NCBI GenBank assembly: GCA_013397455.1
Contig: VYZB01000272.1
Span: 757,201 to 821,200, forward strand
Direction of reading: 5' to 3'
DNA length: 64,000 nt
Source: Crotophaga sulcirostris
Lineage: Eukaryota > Chordata > Aves > Cuculiformes > Crotophagidae
Positions 35,701-50,700 of the stretch are shown one piece after another (position 1 is the stretch's first letter; each line of letters begins with the position of its first letter). Position numbers and translations under genes: made by a program. The notes below the pieces were generated by a model. The model did no database searches. It was not told the DNA's origin and saw nothing but the letters and a program-made list of their open reading frames with translations.

Positions 35701-38700
35701 TTCATCTCCAGTCCAACATGGCTGGGTGTTGGGAACTGTGACTCTAAGACTGCCCATCAGTGGAGTTGGTTCAGTTCCACAACTCACTGCAGTGGCACCT
35801 CGGTCATGGTCATGCAGCACATATGTGTCCTTATTGCCTCCCCTGCCTCAACAGAGACACCACGCTTCCCATGGCTGGTCTGAGTGGCCTCTGAGCCCAA
35901 CAGAACGGGTTAGGATTAGAGGAGGTAAAATGAATATGGACTTCTACAGATGATGACCAAGGGCCGACGCTGCAGAAAACTAATTCATAAATCATCTGTG
36001 ACTTTGCCAAATCCGTTCAAGACAAACAGGTAGCACCCTGGGTCAGAGGGAGGAGGGTTTATAGCTCTCAAAAGAACCTAATTAGAAGATGACTTGAGTG
36101 ACTTCCTGCGAGGCACCACTCTGTCTTGAGGATGAAGGGAGAAAAACTCAAAGAAAACAAATCACTTCACAGCTCTAAGGAACAATGATGGTGTTCTGGG
36201 GTTCAGAGTGCACTAGTGAGGAGGGGGGAGAAAAAGGGAGAGAGAGGAAGTGAGACAACAGAAGGAAACAGGGTCTGTGTCATTTCCCACAGGAATCCTC
36301 CTACAGCTTCTGCTGGACAAAGATAAGGCTGCCCTGGGAGGCCGGAGGAGGTAGAGACTGCTCTGCAATTGTGTTTAAATCGATAAGATCAGAGTCAGGG
36401 AGTTGAAACAAGGGTTATATGAGGTCTTTTGCCACCAGGTCACTGGTTTGAATCTGGCTTAATTTGGCATTCTTGACCAATTCTGTCTCCCTAGACAGAA
36501 AGGTCTGGAAAAGATCTCAGGTCATCTCTGTGGCTTTCCTACAGAATGCATAGCCTGCTTCCTTAGGGTGTTCCCATTCTGTGCCTGTTGAGCACCTCTG
36601 AAGCAGCAGCTTGTGTGCCTTCTGCAGCACCAACAGCCCTACCCAAGCCTACAAATCTGTGCCCGTTTGCTCCTGCAGGGGCAGTGTGACTACCTAAATG
36701 AAGTAATGGGCTATTTCCCTTGTGGAGGGACACAAGGGGCCTTTTCAGACCCAACCTGAGATCACCTGATGTAACTGCAACTGCTGCAGAAGAGAACCTG
36801 GGAGAGGAGCTGCTTCTTGCGATCTCTCCCTGTCTCATGACCTGCCATTCACAGCATCAAAATGGTGAGAAAATAAGGAACCATGCAAGAATTTTCTCTC
36901 TTGTTTCCTAGATCTGCCTTCATTTTTTATGGATGGAAAGCCTGACTTCAGCCCTGTCACTGGAGGGACAAGTGGAAGTACAGTCAGACCTCTCTTGACA
37001 GGTCACTCTGCTTATGTAACAGCAGCAGCAAAGAAAATGACTACTTGTAATAAGGTGAATCTCAAAAGGCATCTTGTGTTCTAACTTGCCTCGTTACTCT
37101 CTGGCATTTTAGACCTACTGACTTGTTTCTGTGTCTCCACACCTCAGGCTGCTCCAGACTTCAGCAAAGAAGGTCTATTGGTAAGGCATGAGGGCTTGCT
37201 TACATTTTCCAGCCTCTGCAACACAGTTGCTGCCACTGGAGCCTGAGCTTTGTGTGCACTAGTGAAGGCAGCCCTTAGGAAAAGGTGTAAATTCCACAGC
37301 TGAGCCTTTAGCAGCTTTGTCTGACAGTAGCTCTTATAGGAGAAAGTGTGTTTTTTCTATGCAGAAAGCACCTGTTTTTCCTTTGTCAGCTATGTAGGGT
37401 GCATCCAAGGGGTGTAAGAAAAGATCTTGGTAAGCCAGATGACATTGCTGGTGAAGTTAAAGAAAATTCAAGCCTGATGTTTAAGTCAGTTTAAACTTAT
37501 TTGGCACATTTCAGATCATACAGAAGGTGCTTGTATCTCCAAAAACTCATACACAACCAGATGCCTCCTGGGTTCATAACCTTTGAGAACTTCAGGTGGG
37601 AATTGCTGATTGAGACTTTTAGCTAAGATAAATAAGATGCACTGGAAAGAAAAACTGCCTTGAATCTACCAAGCTGTTTTGCAACATGTTCATCCATAGG
37701 AACATCTACTTACAATGTGTCTGTGAGGCTGCAGGGCTGCCACTTCCACTCGATCTTCGGGTCAGGATTCCCACTTGCGGTGCACTGGATTTTGTGTTTG
37801 CTTCTTAATTCCACCCGCTCAATCTTATCAAAATCAGTTTCTTTTTCGTAGATTTTGGGTCTCTCTGCAGAAAAAAATAAACAAACAAAAAACCCACAAC
37901 AAAAAAGTAAACAGAAGTGAACAAGTTTACATCCCTGGTCATAGTCCTGTTTCCATCAAAGGTTTTGAAGCTTTTCTCTGGCATCACTCAGTGATGATTT
38001 AGAGAGGTACTGGAGCTGTAGGGAAATTACCAGCAGCACTGAAACTAAATGTTTGCAGAAACATGGGTGTTAGCTGTGGTGTTTCAGAAAATACACTGAA
38101 ATCACAGAATCACAGAATCACTGAGGTTGGGAAAGACTTCTAAGCTCACCCAGTGCAAAACCATTAGCTCAACCCCACCGTGCCTGCTAAACCATGTCCC
38201 CAAGTGTCGTGGCCACATGGTTTCTGAACCCCTCCAAGGATGAAGACTCCACCACTGCCCTGGACAGCTTCTGCCAGTGCTTTGCCACTCTTTTCGTAGA
38301 CATTTTTTCTCATATCCAATCTAAGGTTCTGGGTTCTAATATCCAATCTAATATCCAAATTCTACCACGCTCATCCTAATTGCTTTGAAATGTTGTTGTG
38401 GACCTGCTCTACTTCTGGAAATGCTATGCCATGAAGCGTTTATTGGTCAGGGACTGCAGGATCAGGCTGTAGTCTATGTACTGTGAGCAAAATATCATTC
38501 AACTGTTGATGTCATCTCCTGAGAGGAACCTTATCAAACAGCTGCAGTGTTGGTACCATTGTGCAGGTTCTCCGCAGGGTTTGGAAAAAAAAGGCTTTTT
38601 TAAATTGAAAACTTTGCTTTCCTTTTCTGTCTGTGTATAATGTGCACAGGATGGAGGGGCAAGGAAAACAAGGAAGAAGTGGTGTGGAGCAAATGTTTGT

Positions 38701-41700
38701 AGGGCAATGCCAAGAAATTTTCACCAGCAGCGAACCCATTAAAACTGTCACTGCATTCTTCACATCTGGAGGGGCTGCAAGTCCCTGGGACTGGAAAGCT
38801 CTCAAGAATAAACTTTTGTGTAACACTCGCAGGCCTGCTTGTTGCCAGCAGGAAAGAAATGCTTTGTCTCATCACTTCCAGCTCCCACAGGAACATGTGA
38901 AAATGAGAAATAGTGCGAAAAAATCCCCAAAGTGAACTGAACTTTTCCTAACCTCAGAGAGGGTGGGTTTCAGTTTGGGGTGAAAACACAGGCTCTTCCC
39001 TTGTACAGACAGCTCTGCCCATCCCGTATCTCTTTGTCTGCTTCTCATAACAGGAAATCAAACAGATTTATGGGTTGGGGTCCCTCTGTGGAACACCTCT
39101 GTGCAGCCAAGAGTGGCTGCTCTACACTGAGGGCTTTTGACAAGTTGGGAAGTGAATGTAGATTAGATTTCCATTTTTCGGGTTAACTTATTTTTTCTGC
39201 TGTCAAGAAGGCCCCAGATATGTAAATATGAGCTACTGCCCACCTCATCAACTTGGAGCCCTTTCCCTCTTCTTCTTAAGGGCTTTTTCTCCCTTCAAGC
39301 CCTCTGCTCTTAGGAGAGGACTGGCCAGGCTGATCCTGTGTCTTGGTGGGATCCTCGCTTTCCATTTCTCATGGCTGCCAGGACAGACTCTGAAAGGTTT
39401 TCTGACCTCATCATTGCCTGAAAATGCATCAGTGTTTCTTTTCTCCACCACAGGATAGGAGTGTTGACTGGAATTGGTTCATCCATACCCTAACTCCCAT
39501 GCTACAGTGAAGCATTTACTGCTTATAAAGAACCTCCATTAGGCCCTGACTAACATTTCACTTGCAAAACCCTGATGACAGCCCTTGTCTGGTGTCACTC
39601 GTGTTCCCATTTGCTTCTTTGATTCCCTTTAGCTGAGTCTTGTGTCCCTTCCTGCTTGCAGATGATGTTCTGTTGGGCTCCAAAACTCCACTCCTCACTC
39701 CCTTGTCCTTGCAGACAGGGAGAGGGATTGTCTTTTGGTGAAGGAGAAGATGAAGAAAGAAGAAGACAGGAGAGTACTTCAGTTGGTGGGTGGGTTCTAT
39801 CAAACTCCTATCCTCACCTGCGGCATGAACATGGGATTTCCTGCACCACATCATTCTGGGTTATGCAGTGTTAGGACCATGGAGATGATCCAAGGACTGG
39901 AGCACCTCCTGTCCGAGGACAGACTGAGAGAGCTGGGGTTGTTCATCTTGAAGAAGAGAAGGCTGTGGGGAGACCTTAGAGCAGCCTCCCAGTAACGAAA
40001 AGGGGCTTCAGGAAAGTTGGGGAGGGGCTCTTGATCAGGTAGTGCAGGGTTAGGACGAGGGGGAATGGTTTTCAGCTGCAAGAGGGGAGATTGAGCTGAG
40101 ATCTTAGGAAGAAATATTTTCCTGCAAGGGTTGGGAAGGCCTTGGCCAAGATTGCCCAGAGGAGTGGTGGTTGCCCCATCCCTGGAGGTGTTCAAGGCCA
40201 GGTTGGCTGGGACTTTGAGCCCCCTGATCCAGTTGGAGGTTTCCTTGCCCATGGCAGATGGGCTGGATCTGGGTGGGCTTTGAGGTCCCTTCTGATCCAA
40301 ATGACTCTCTGATTCTATGTTTCTATGTCCTGCTGATTGAGTGCTTTGAGATTTGCAAGCAATTCACAGCACAAATTATTGGGATTAATGTTGAATTTCC
40401 TTGTAACTGGCATCTCATTTCCCATCAGTAAATTATTCCTGACCATAAAAATAATTTTGTACAACTCCCTGGAGTTTTTTTTCATTATCTCAGACATTTC
40501 AGTCTGTGTTTGCATGCTTGGACTGACATCAAAAGTGTGAATTTCACTTGGAGAAAGAGGCTCTAAGTTCAGTGTGGAAGGTTGCTCAAGTGTTATGTGA
40601 AAGGTTACTCAAGTGTTATCTGTTCTGGGCTGTAGGAACAAAGCTTTATGCACGTGGGGGGGGAGACAGTGTGTTTGTGTGCTTTATGTGTAAGAAAGCA
40701 TGGGGTGACAAGGTCTGATTACTATCTTTTAATATAAGGAGTTTTTCCTATGCTTTTGTGAAATGGTGACCATGTTGTCCGTCATTTAAATTATCCTAAA
40801 AAAGGAAATAATAATTTTAACTTGGGCTGATTCACATAAGGACATACAGGAGTGACAGATCAATTCCTAATTCCACAATTACTTTACGGCATGGCACTAT
40901 TAAGTTTCACTTGAAACCTAAAATGAGTTCAAAATGATTCATCAATTGAAATAATTATTATTTATGAGGCTTATGCACTTATTTCCTTAAAACTTGAGGG
41001 GCTGGCTAAAAATGTCTCCCTGTTATTTCTCTCCCAGTGCCTTACAGCCCAGCCAGCATGGGGCAGCAGCGGGTGATGGGCGTAGGCTTGTGCACTGCCT
41101 CAGTGTGTGCCAGCGCCTTGCTCTGCCCCACCTGCACAGGTAGCAGTAGTGGGGGGGTCATTCTGCAAATGGCTTGCACTGTGGTGTCCCCAGTGGCCTC
41201 AGTGCACTGCGGATTTTTTGGGAAAACTCACATAGAATCATAGATACATGGAATGGTTTGAGCTGGAAGGGATCTTAAAACCTGTCCAGTCCCAACCCCC
41301 CGCCATGGGCAGGGACACCTCCCACTGGATGAGGGTGCTTAAAGTCCCATCCAACCTGGCCTTGAACACCTCCAGGGATGGGGCAGCCACCACCTCTCTG
41401 GGCAACCTGGGCCAGTGTCTCACCACCCTCATGATGAAGAATTTCTTCCTAATGTCTAATCTAAATCTTCCCCCTTCCAATTTAAAGCCATTCTCTTTCA
41501 TCCAATCACCACACACCCTTGTTTGCTCAGATGATAACTTGATCGTTGGCTTGGTGGGCTTCTCATTGGCCTGGCGAGGAGTTCTGAGGCAAAAACCAGT
41601 GTTGATCTAAGGTACACCCAGTGCTGTGTTTGTCTAATATCTCTCTCCCTCCTCCAAAAAGTGCTTTTCTTTCTCTTTCACGTTTGCTAACTAAGCAGCG

Positions 41701-44700
41701 TGGGGGATTATGCACAAACTTTTGTTCACGTTCACCCGTGTTTAGTTGTGGGGTAAGGCTGGGGGGATGATTCCATGTGTAAGCACTGCCGAATCCAAAT
41801 GTATTTCTGGTTGCACCTTAAATTATGCATCTAAAGTGTGGATTTCATTGATGCACATGGATTTGTATGTGTATTGCTGTTTTAAGCAGACTGTTGGGAG
41901 CAGAGAGCTTTAGTAGGTGTTGGACTAAGGGCGCTACAAAAGTTGGGTAACCAAGCAGGCAGCCTCTGCTCAGTCCCTGCAGTGCACCTCACCTCCTTCA
42001 GCAAAGTGCAGTATAGAGTCCTCCTTTCTCCTGGGAGTTCTGCAGCTGCAGAGAGCCTGACCTACAGCACCCTCTGCTCTTCCAGCCATGGGCTCTCTGG
42101 ATACCTTCCTTTAGAGCCTTGCCCCAGCCAGCAGTCCTTCCTGCTACTGAAGTGCTGAGCTGCAAGAGGAGATCCTTAAATACACTTAATCCTGGACCTG
42201 AAGCATCCCTTGTTATCTCACTTCTTGCTTCCCACTCCCCCCTGGACTGAGATCTGCCTGCTTACCTTCTGCCTCTGCCTCTAATCCCTTGGCCACTGCC
42301 CTCCCCAGGCTGAGTTTTTTCAAGCAGAATCTAAACAAACCTTAAAAGCTTTATCAGTGTTCAGATGGCTTTAAATGTATTGAAATAAATGGAGTTTTGT
42401 CCTCTTTGGCTTAAAGTGTGACTGTGTCCCCAGCTCGCTTTGCAGAGGTGCAATTGCCTGTGTGAGAGCTGACCTGCATAACTAAGGACTTGGGTGCTGC
42501 TGCACTGAGAAAAGCAATCACAAAGCAGTTCTGCTCACTGTGAAGTTCCCATTGATCAGAATTAGGGAAATCACACCTTCCTTTCTAGTGTTACCTCCAG
42601 TTTGTGGCGTTAGGAGCAAATAATTTACCCCTTCTATCTCTAAATTTGTTACAGGTGTTATTATGTGCTGGCACACTTGTCACCCAAAGGAGAAACCAAA
42701 TATAGAGGACAGCACATGGAAAGTTTTCCTGCCTTTTTTAGAGAAAATTTGCTGTACTTCCAGTGACCTGTGACTGAACTGCTGTTTACTTCCCTTCCCC
42801 AGTACCATTTAAACTGGGTTTCAGAAACTCTTTTCCCATTCAACACATCATGAAAATAACAGAGTGGCCCAGTCAAGCATTTAGTCTCAACCTAAGGTAC
42901 TTTGCTGGACATGGGGCTTCATTAAATATACTAACAGAATTGCAACTTATTTCAATTCATCCTTTCTATTTCCCAAAAGCAAAAATAATTTGCGCTTTAG
43001 AGTTGTTTCTGTACAAACCTCATGTTTCTACAGGACTTAATGAGAAGATAAGCTCTGTAGGTTGAGCTGAGTGAATGCTCTGTAAGACAGATAGGAAACT
43101 CATCGATGCAAGTTTGGACTGATCAAACAAGATGGGAAAGAGGATGAAATTGCTCCCAAAGTAAAATTACTTTTGTTCAGCTGACAGGGATTTCTGTGTT
43201 TGCTTGTTTGTTGTTGCTTTGTTTTGGTTTTTTTTTAAGGAGAGAAAGAATGAGTTAAATGATTTGAAAACACTTTTTGTTTGACACAGAGCAGAACATT
43301 GTATCACAGTATTACAAGGTTGGAAAGGACCTCTGAGATTATTGAGTTCAAACCTATAGCCCAACACTAACACCAACCCATCATCTAAACCATGGCACTG
43401 AGTGCCTCATCCAATCTCCGCTTAAACACCTCCAGGGTTGGTGACTCCACCACCTCCCTGGGCAGCGCATTCCAATGGCCAATCACCCTTTCAGGGAAGA
43501 ACTTTTTCCTAATATCAAACCTAAACTTTCCCTGAGGAAGCTTCAGTCCATGTCCTCTAGTTCTGTCACTGATGTGTTTGACTCCAGCTGATTCTGTCTA
43601 GGTGGTTTTCTTTGTTTTGCTCTGTTTGCTTTTCTGTTTTACTTTGCCCAGCTCCACACCCAAGGCTACCACCAAGTAGATGCCTAGCATTGTCCCCACG
43701 ACACTTCTGAGGAAGCAGATGCCAAAATGAAATGAGTGGCCAAAACCTCACTGTGAGTCAATACCCTGGCCAGGAATAGGATTATGGTCACCGACCATTG
43801 GTCTCTTCCCTAACCTCTGGCAAACACCCCCTGCTGCTCCTGTGTAACCTGCTGCTATAGGCTGGGAATGGGAACGGAATGGCAGCACACGGAAGAGAAA
43901 CCATGCAGGTGGATGCGGTAGGAAGGGATATTAAGAAAATCACAGGGCACTTGACCTACTGTACAGGGAATTGTGTTGTTAAAATGGCAGAGCACTTTGG
44001 GTTTGTTTGTTCTGACCTTGTACTGTCACTTTGGCATGTATCTATCTTCTCCCTGTGGGAAGACAGCTGTCTTTTCCAGTCCTGGACCACTTTTCCCAGA
44101 TCTGTCCTTCAACCCTGATGCAGCCAAGCTTTGGGAAGAAAAGAGGGTCCATTCATCCCATGGAACTGTTGGAATGGGTCCAGAGGAGGCCACAAAGGTG
44201 ATCTGAGGGCTGGAGCACCTCTGCTATGAGGACAGGCTGAGAGAGTTGGGGTTGTTCAGCCTGAAGAAGGAAAGGCTCTGGGGATGGCCTGGAGCCTTAG
44301 AGCAGCCTCCCAGTACCTGAAAGGGCTCCAGGAGAGCTGGGGAAGGACTTTTTATACGGGCCTGTAGTGACAGGACAGGGGGGAATGCCTTTAAATTGGA
44401 AGGGGGAAGATTTAGACATTAGGAAGAAATTCTTCACAATGAGGGTGGGGAGGCCCTGGCCCAGGTTGCCCAGGGAAACCATGGATGAGCCCGCCCTGGA
44501 GGTGCTCAAGGCCAGGTTGGATGGGGCTTTGAGCAACCCGATCCAGTGGGAGGTGTCCCTGCCCATGGCAGGGGGTTGGAACTGGATGGGCTTCAAGGTC
44601 CCTTCCAACCCAAACCATTCTGTGATTCTGTGATTCTGTGATTCTTATTTTTTGTGGTTAGACCGAATTCAAAAGCAAATGCGTCCCGATGAACTTCTTC

Positions 44701-47700
44701 ACATTTAGCAGAGCAGGCAGTTTTCTAGGATTTCTATCTCTGCCTCCCTTGCAAGCTTTTCAAAAGAGAAAAACATGGTGCATGTACCTGCAGGCTGACT
44801 GAGTGACAGCGTGGAAACCACAGGCAGCTGCTGGTGTTTAAGGGCTGTCAGGGAGACATCGCTGCTGCAGGGATGTGAGCCGAATGCTTCAGATTTTCTG
44901 GCAAACTGCAGCAGGCCCCCACCTTTCTTTGCCTAAAATTGCTTTGGCTACTTTCAGCATAATGGAAATAGCTCATCTGACTTTGTCATTAGGGGTTCTC
45001 CTGGGAGCGTGTGGAAGAGAGGCTGGAGTGCGGAGCTGCAGTGTGCAGGGTTTGCATGGTGTCAGTGAGAAAATTCTTTATAATTTGTGTACAAACAGCG
45101 TGCCCAAAAGGCCTCTGTGGTCTGTTTGTGCTGCTACATTTTCTCTTTTCTCTCATATATTCTCTCAGTTTGAGAAAGATGTCAAGATACTGGAGTGTGT
45201 CCAGAGGAGAGCAACAAAGATGGTGAAGGGGCTGGAGCACAAGCCCTACGAGGAGCGACTGAGGGAGCTGGGGCTGTTTAGCCTGGAGAAGGGGAGGCTC
45301 AGGGGTGACCTTATTGCTCTCTACAACTACCTAAAAGGAGGTTGTAGTCAGGCAGGGGTTGGTCTCTTCTCTCAGGTGACCAGTGACAGAACAAGAGGAC
45401 ATAGACTCAAGCTTCCTCAGGGAAAGTTTAGGCTTGATATTAGGAAAAAGTTCTTCCCTGAAAGGGTGATTGGCCATTGGAATGCGCTGCCCAGGGAGGT
45501 GGTGGAGTCGCCAACCCTGGAGGTGTTTAAGCGGAGATTGGATGAGGCACTCAATGCCATGGCTTGGATGATGGGTTGGTGTTAGTGTTAGGCTATAGGT
45601 CTGAACTCGATAATCTCAGAGGTCCTTTCCAACCTTGTAATACTGTGATACTGTGATATAACTCCCAGACAAAGTCAGTTGTCTCTCTCCTGCCTGTGTC
45701 TGATACATGGGACCTGGATGATAGACCAGAGTGCTGTATCTAAAGGGGGTTGGAACCCCTATGACTTTCTATTAACAGGAGGGTCTTTTTTCAAGAAAAA
45801 TTGTTATGTTTGGAATTCATTTTCCCACTAATTTTTAGTGGTATTCAAGCACTCAGTGCTATGATAACATAGATCTTAAGGCTGAAAGGTTTTACAGCAA
45901 TTCAGTTAAGCTTCTGATGTTATGAAGAAGGTGAAATGCATTTCATTAATAAGAACATCTCAGTAAATAATAAATAAAAAGAGCTGAGACTAAAAGACCA
46001 TACAGAGCAAAAGCATGTTAGAGTAAGATTCAAATCTAAGAATATTTCTAAAGAAAACAAAATCTTAAACCATTGTATTTAAATTAACTTTAAATACATA
46101 ATGTTCTTTGAGTTCCATTTTCTAATTTTTCAAAAACTATTTTTGTAGTAAAAACTATCCATCCATTTTACCACTTTCCAGGGAGATGTGTTAAGAAAAC
46201 CTTGAAACTTTTTATGCCCCTTTGCTCTAATTTTTTTTTTTTACTTCAACAGATAGGGAGACATTGATGCTCTAGATAGCCTAAAAAAGCATGACTTTCC
46301 AAGGTCACTGTAACAAATAGTAATAGATATTAAAGGAAAAAAATAACCAACCTATCAATCTATCAAACAACAATGAAAATAATCATTATTATCCTTCCCT
46401 CATAAAACTAAGCTCACTGTCAGAGTTGAAAAAAAAATAAATTCTTGAGTGGCAAGATGACTGCAATCATAGGAAGGGGCTGAAAACTTCTAATTAACTT
46501 ACCCCTGCTTCTGCTCTTCCATTCAGTAGTTAGCCAAAAAGGATATCCTTGCATGCAATATAGAAGTCTGACCTTTTTCATCCCACTGACGGTAAGCAGT
46601 CTGTTCCAAAAGAAAACAGACCCTCCGAATCTATGGCAGGGGATTGGAACTGGATGGATTTTGAGGTCCCTTCCAACCCAACCCATCATATGATTCTGTG
46701 ATTCTATGGTCTCTTTGCCCTTGCTCTTCTCAGCTAAGAATCCTGACACCCAAAGCACTGCCCACAGTTGTTGCTTCCAGCACCCAGAAGGAGAGCAAAG
46801 CAATGGACTTGAGGAGGAACATGTCAGAACAGTAGCTGAATGGAGAAAGGCTGGATTTTATTTTGGGGGTTTCTAGCTTGCTCGGCTGGCCCAGGAGGTG
46901 GAAAATTAGTTTTTCTGGTTTGAATTTTCCCAAACGGGTCATCCTTCATGGAACAATGCAGGAGGTGGATATGATGCATGAAGGAAAACCAGTTCTGGCA
47001 GGATACCAAAGCATACAGGCAAGGTGAAGGTAGATCGTTTTATGTAGCCCTGCTTCTTGTATCTGTCTCAGTCCTTTAACCTAAATGTCAGTGGGGCTGC
47101 ACCAATAATCCAAAGGAATTCCTGTTTCTCACAGTGCAACAGTGTCCAGCTTAGAGACTTCAGTGACCCTTCTGTGCACAAAAGACTATGGGAGTTTCCC
47201 CTCTGTCTTCAACTGACTTAAATTTAGATCCGTCACTCAGAGTGTTCTTTTTCTCTGAACTGGCAGATCCCAAACGTATTAACCTAATCCTGAAGGTTCT
47301 TTTCCCTCTGCAGACTATTTCTGGCTCTAGTGGAGATGGTGGGGTATTGTTCACATGCATCACTGCATATTTATTAACTTTTACGGAGATCACTGGGGAC
47401 TCCTTTGATGTCAACTCATCCCTTGCAAGCCAAAGCAGGTCAGGCACCGAACTCCCTTTGCCTTTGTTTAAATCAAATATGAAGAGCTGGCCTGACTGCA
47501 GAGTAGGACAACACATGCGTCGTTAAGTACTCTGGAGTTAATTCTCCCTTGTGCCAAATCGAGGTACAGCCAGTCACCTTGCTGGCAGAACAAGGAGCAC
47601 ATGGCAACACACACGTGAGTTCTCCATGCACTCCTTTTATTCCAGCCCTTAAACAGGAAAGAGGGAATTCATAAGAACCCTCCAAATTACTGCTGCTTAT

Positions 47701-50700
47701 GGCAGAGGCTGTTCCTAGCACTTAATCCTGCATCTTTTATAGGTACAACACAAGAGCTTGGGGATCAAGGACTCTATGAGGGAATGTAATTTCAATTGAC
47801 TAGAGCAGCTGGAACCCAAAGCAATATTTTCTGGAAGAGCCTTGAGGGAGAAAAGGAGAGAAACTTTGGGATGAAGCAGAAAGACAGAGTGGTGAAGGAG
47901 GTTTTTCATCCCCCTTGTGAATTCACTTCTGCTTCAGTGCAGTCTGTGCTCATAACATGGTGGTCAGAACATGGTGACTGCTGTGTAAGGGCTCAGCAAG
48001 AACCCTGCTACATGCAGATGACTTAAACAAGGGTGAGAATGAAACACAGCCTGCTCACCCATAAATAGATTGGAGAGGTTTTGTTTATGTTTTATTCTGA
48101 AACTGCTTTGTACTCCAGCCTGGAATAAGTCTTTTCTCCCATATTTCTCCTTCTTGGCTGCCTCAGCTGTTTGCTAGGATTTTTCCTTCTCCTTGTTCCC
48201 TCCCTTCCAAATTCTTCAGGACATTATTTTCTCAATAAGAATTTAATCAAACAAAACAAAAACAGAGCAACCCGCCGCTTGTTGGACAGCGTTTGATGTG
48301 TAAATATGTAAAGAAAGAGTGTTTTGAAAATGCAGTCAGCTACCTCCTGGGGACTTGAGTCCTACAGTGAGCCAAGGTGACTCCACAAGGGAGATATGTG
48401 CTTCTGCAAAATTAAATTCCAGCTGCAGTGGGAGCACAGGTGACCAGAGGCACTGCTAAGCCACTTCTTAAAGAGACATTTTTTGAATAGCAGCATGATT
48501 CTCCTTCCTGCATAACATCAACTCGGTCCTCGCCTTGGGCTAGCGTTGGGATCACTTCCTACCCTGCAGTTGTTTGCCCATTTTGCTCCTCCTTGCCTCC
48601 GTGGAGCTGACACGATGGATATCCCTGCACTCTGTGGATGCTCACCAGTTTTATTACCGTAGCAGACGCTGGGGGAAGTAGGTCCCAAGATCTGACTTAC
48701 TATAATGGAGCAAAATACCTTGCACACATGGGGTAAGCTCTATGTCAGAGCTGCTGTAATGGCTGCCAATTTGATGTGCAGGAGGTGGCTCCAAGGAGAG
48801 ACTGCAGCACTGACCAGGTGATAATGCAGATAATGTCCTGCACAGCGCCAGCAGGTGACTTCTTCTCTCATTCTCATCCTGCTTAAAGGGTTCTCCTCTG
48901 CTACCATTTTTATTGAAGAATAATATATTAAATAGTAATGCTATATTATTACTATTATTATTTTTATTATTATCATTATTATTATTGAATGAAATCCACA
49001 GGGGGACCTTAGAGCATTCTTCCAGTACTGAAAGTGATTACAGAGAAGCTGGGGAGGGACTCTTGATCAGGGAGTGCAGGGACAGGACGAGAGGGAATGG
49101 TTTTCAACTGAAAGAGGGAAGGTTGAGATGAGAACTTAGGGAGAAATGTTTTGCTGTGAGGATGGGGAGGCCCTGGCCCAAGTTGCCCAGAAAAGTGGTG
49201 GCTGCCCCATCCCTGGAGATGTTCAAGGCCAGGTTGGATGGGGTTTTGAGCCCCCTGACGCAGTGGGAGGTGTCCCTGTGCATGGCTTTAAGGTCCCTTC
49301 CAACCCAAACTGTTCCATGATTCTATGATATGCAGAACTGATAAATACCGTATTGTCAAGAATCTTAGAATGTTACAAGTGTTTATGAATCCAGGACAAA
49401 AAGTGTCTGTGTTACTAAGGTCCTGATTCCTGCCACCCTGTGATTCACCACCTTGAGCAGGTTGCCATTCCCAGTGGGAATCAATGGGCTGCTTTGGAAT
49501 TATCTCATCCCTTTCTGTGATACAGAGCAACTGATGACCAGCACTGCCCAGAGCTGCCATCAAGGGAGGCACCGTGAAATCTCTAACTGCAACCTCCATG
49601 GCAAGGGATTGGAACTGGATGGGCTTTGAGGTTCCTTCTGGTGCAAACCACTTTCTGGTTCTATGATTCTATGAATAAAAGACACTGTAAAAATTAATAT
49701 ACTGCAGTTTCACGAATGAGTCCTGCTGCTATTTTATACTTTGTCTGCGAAAAACTATTCACAACATTATTAATTCCAAAATGTCTCTATACCTGGTTCA
49801 AATTTGTGATTCATGGATTTGTCACAGAAGCTGACTGCAGTCACACTCACTGATGCTCAGGAACGTTAATGGTTTACTATAACGACAAGGCTCACAGGAG
49901 AGGGGGCTGTGTGCTTACTTAGAATTTGCTCAATGCAGTATCCTCTTGTAGCAAAAGACTATATATTCCAATGATGTTTATATTCTCATTTAAAAGTCTG
50001 TTTAAACAATTGTCCATCTTCTCTTTAAGAGTCCATGTCAGAACTCACTCACTGTCACAGATGCAGCTCTGGAATTTAAAAGGCTGGCCCTGGCTTCTGG
50101 GGAGGGATGCTGTGACTCAGAAGGGAATGTTACTCAGAAAGAAATGTGTCAGGGAGCTGGTAATTGTTTATGAACTCAGCATTAGTCTTATTGGTGCTGA
50201 ACTGCTGCAGGCTCCACCTTCTAGATATGATGTCATACTCCTACCACCATATTCACTTGCAAGGCCAAAAGATGTTTCCATCAAGCCTGCCCATCCCTGT
50301 GTTCAAATTCCAGCTTCAGTAATTGCAGAAGGCCTCTGATTCTAAGCAAAGATGTTACTCCCCCCTCCCAGCTTGAAGGTGGTTGTATTTCAGTGGTGGG
50401 CACGGTAATCCCTGCATCTAACGGCCAGAGAGTTTGTTTTGGTCACCTTCTCCATGTCTAAGTGTCTGCTGGAACTCCAAACAATTTAATCCATTGGAGT
50501 GCGATACCAAGATACGGAAATAAAGACTCAGGTTATTTGTTGAGGAGTTAATGGAAAAATTCAACCCTGTGTTCAGTTTGGAGCTTCAGAATATCTTTTG
50601 AAAGCAAAGCCAATGATGCCCAAGCTGATATGAAAAAGCAGCCCCTTCGCTCCAATGGTGATCACCAGGAAAAGGCAGTTTGCTGCTGCTGGATGAGTTT

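Noticed and set aside
44875..45585. 236-codon plus-strand open frame, the longest in the window
   Set aside because: Its C-terminal 140 codons are CR1 ORF2 remnant; the rest is unrelated intron sequence open by chance.
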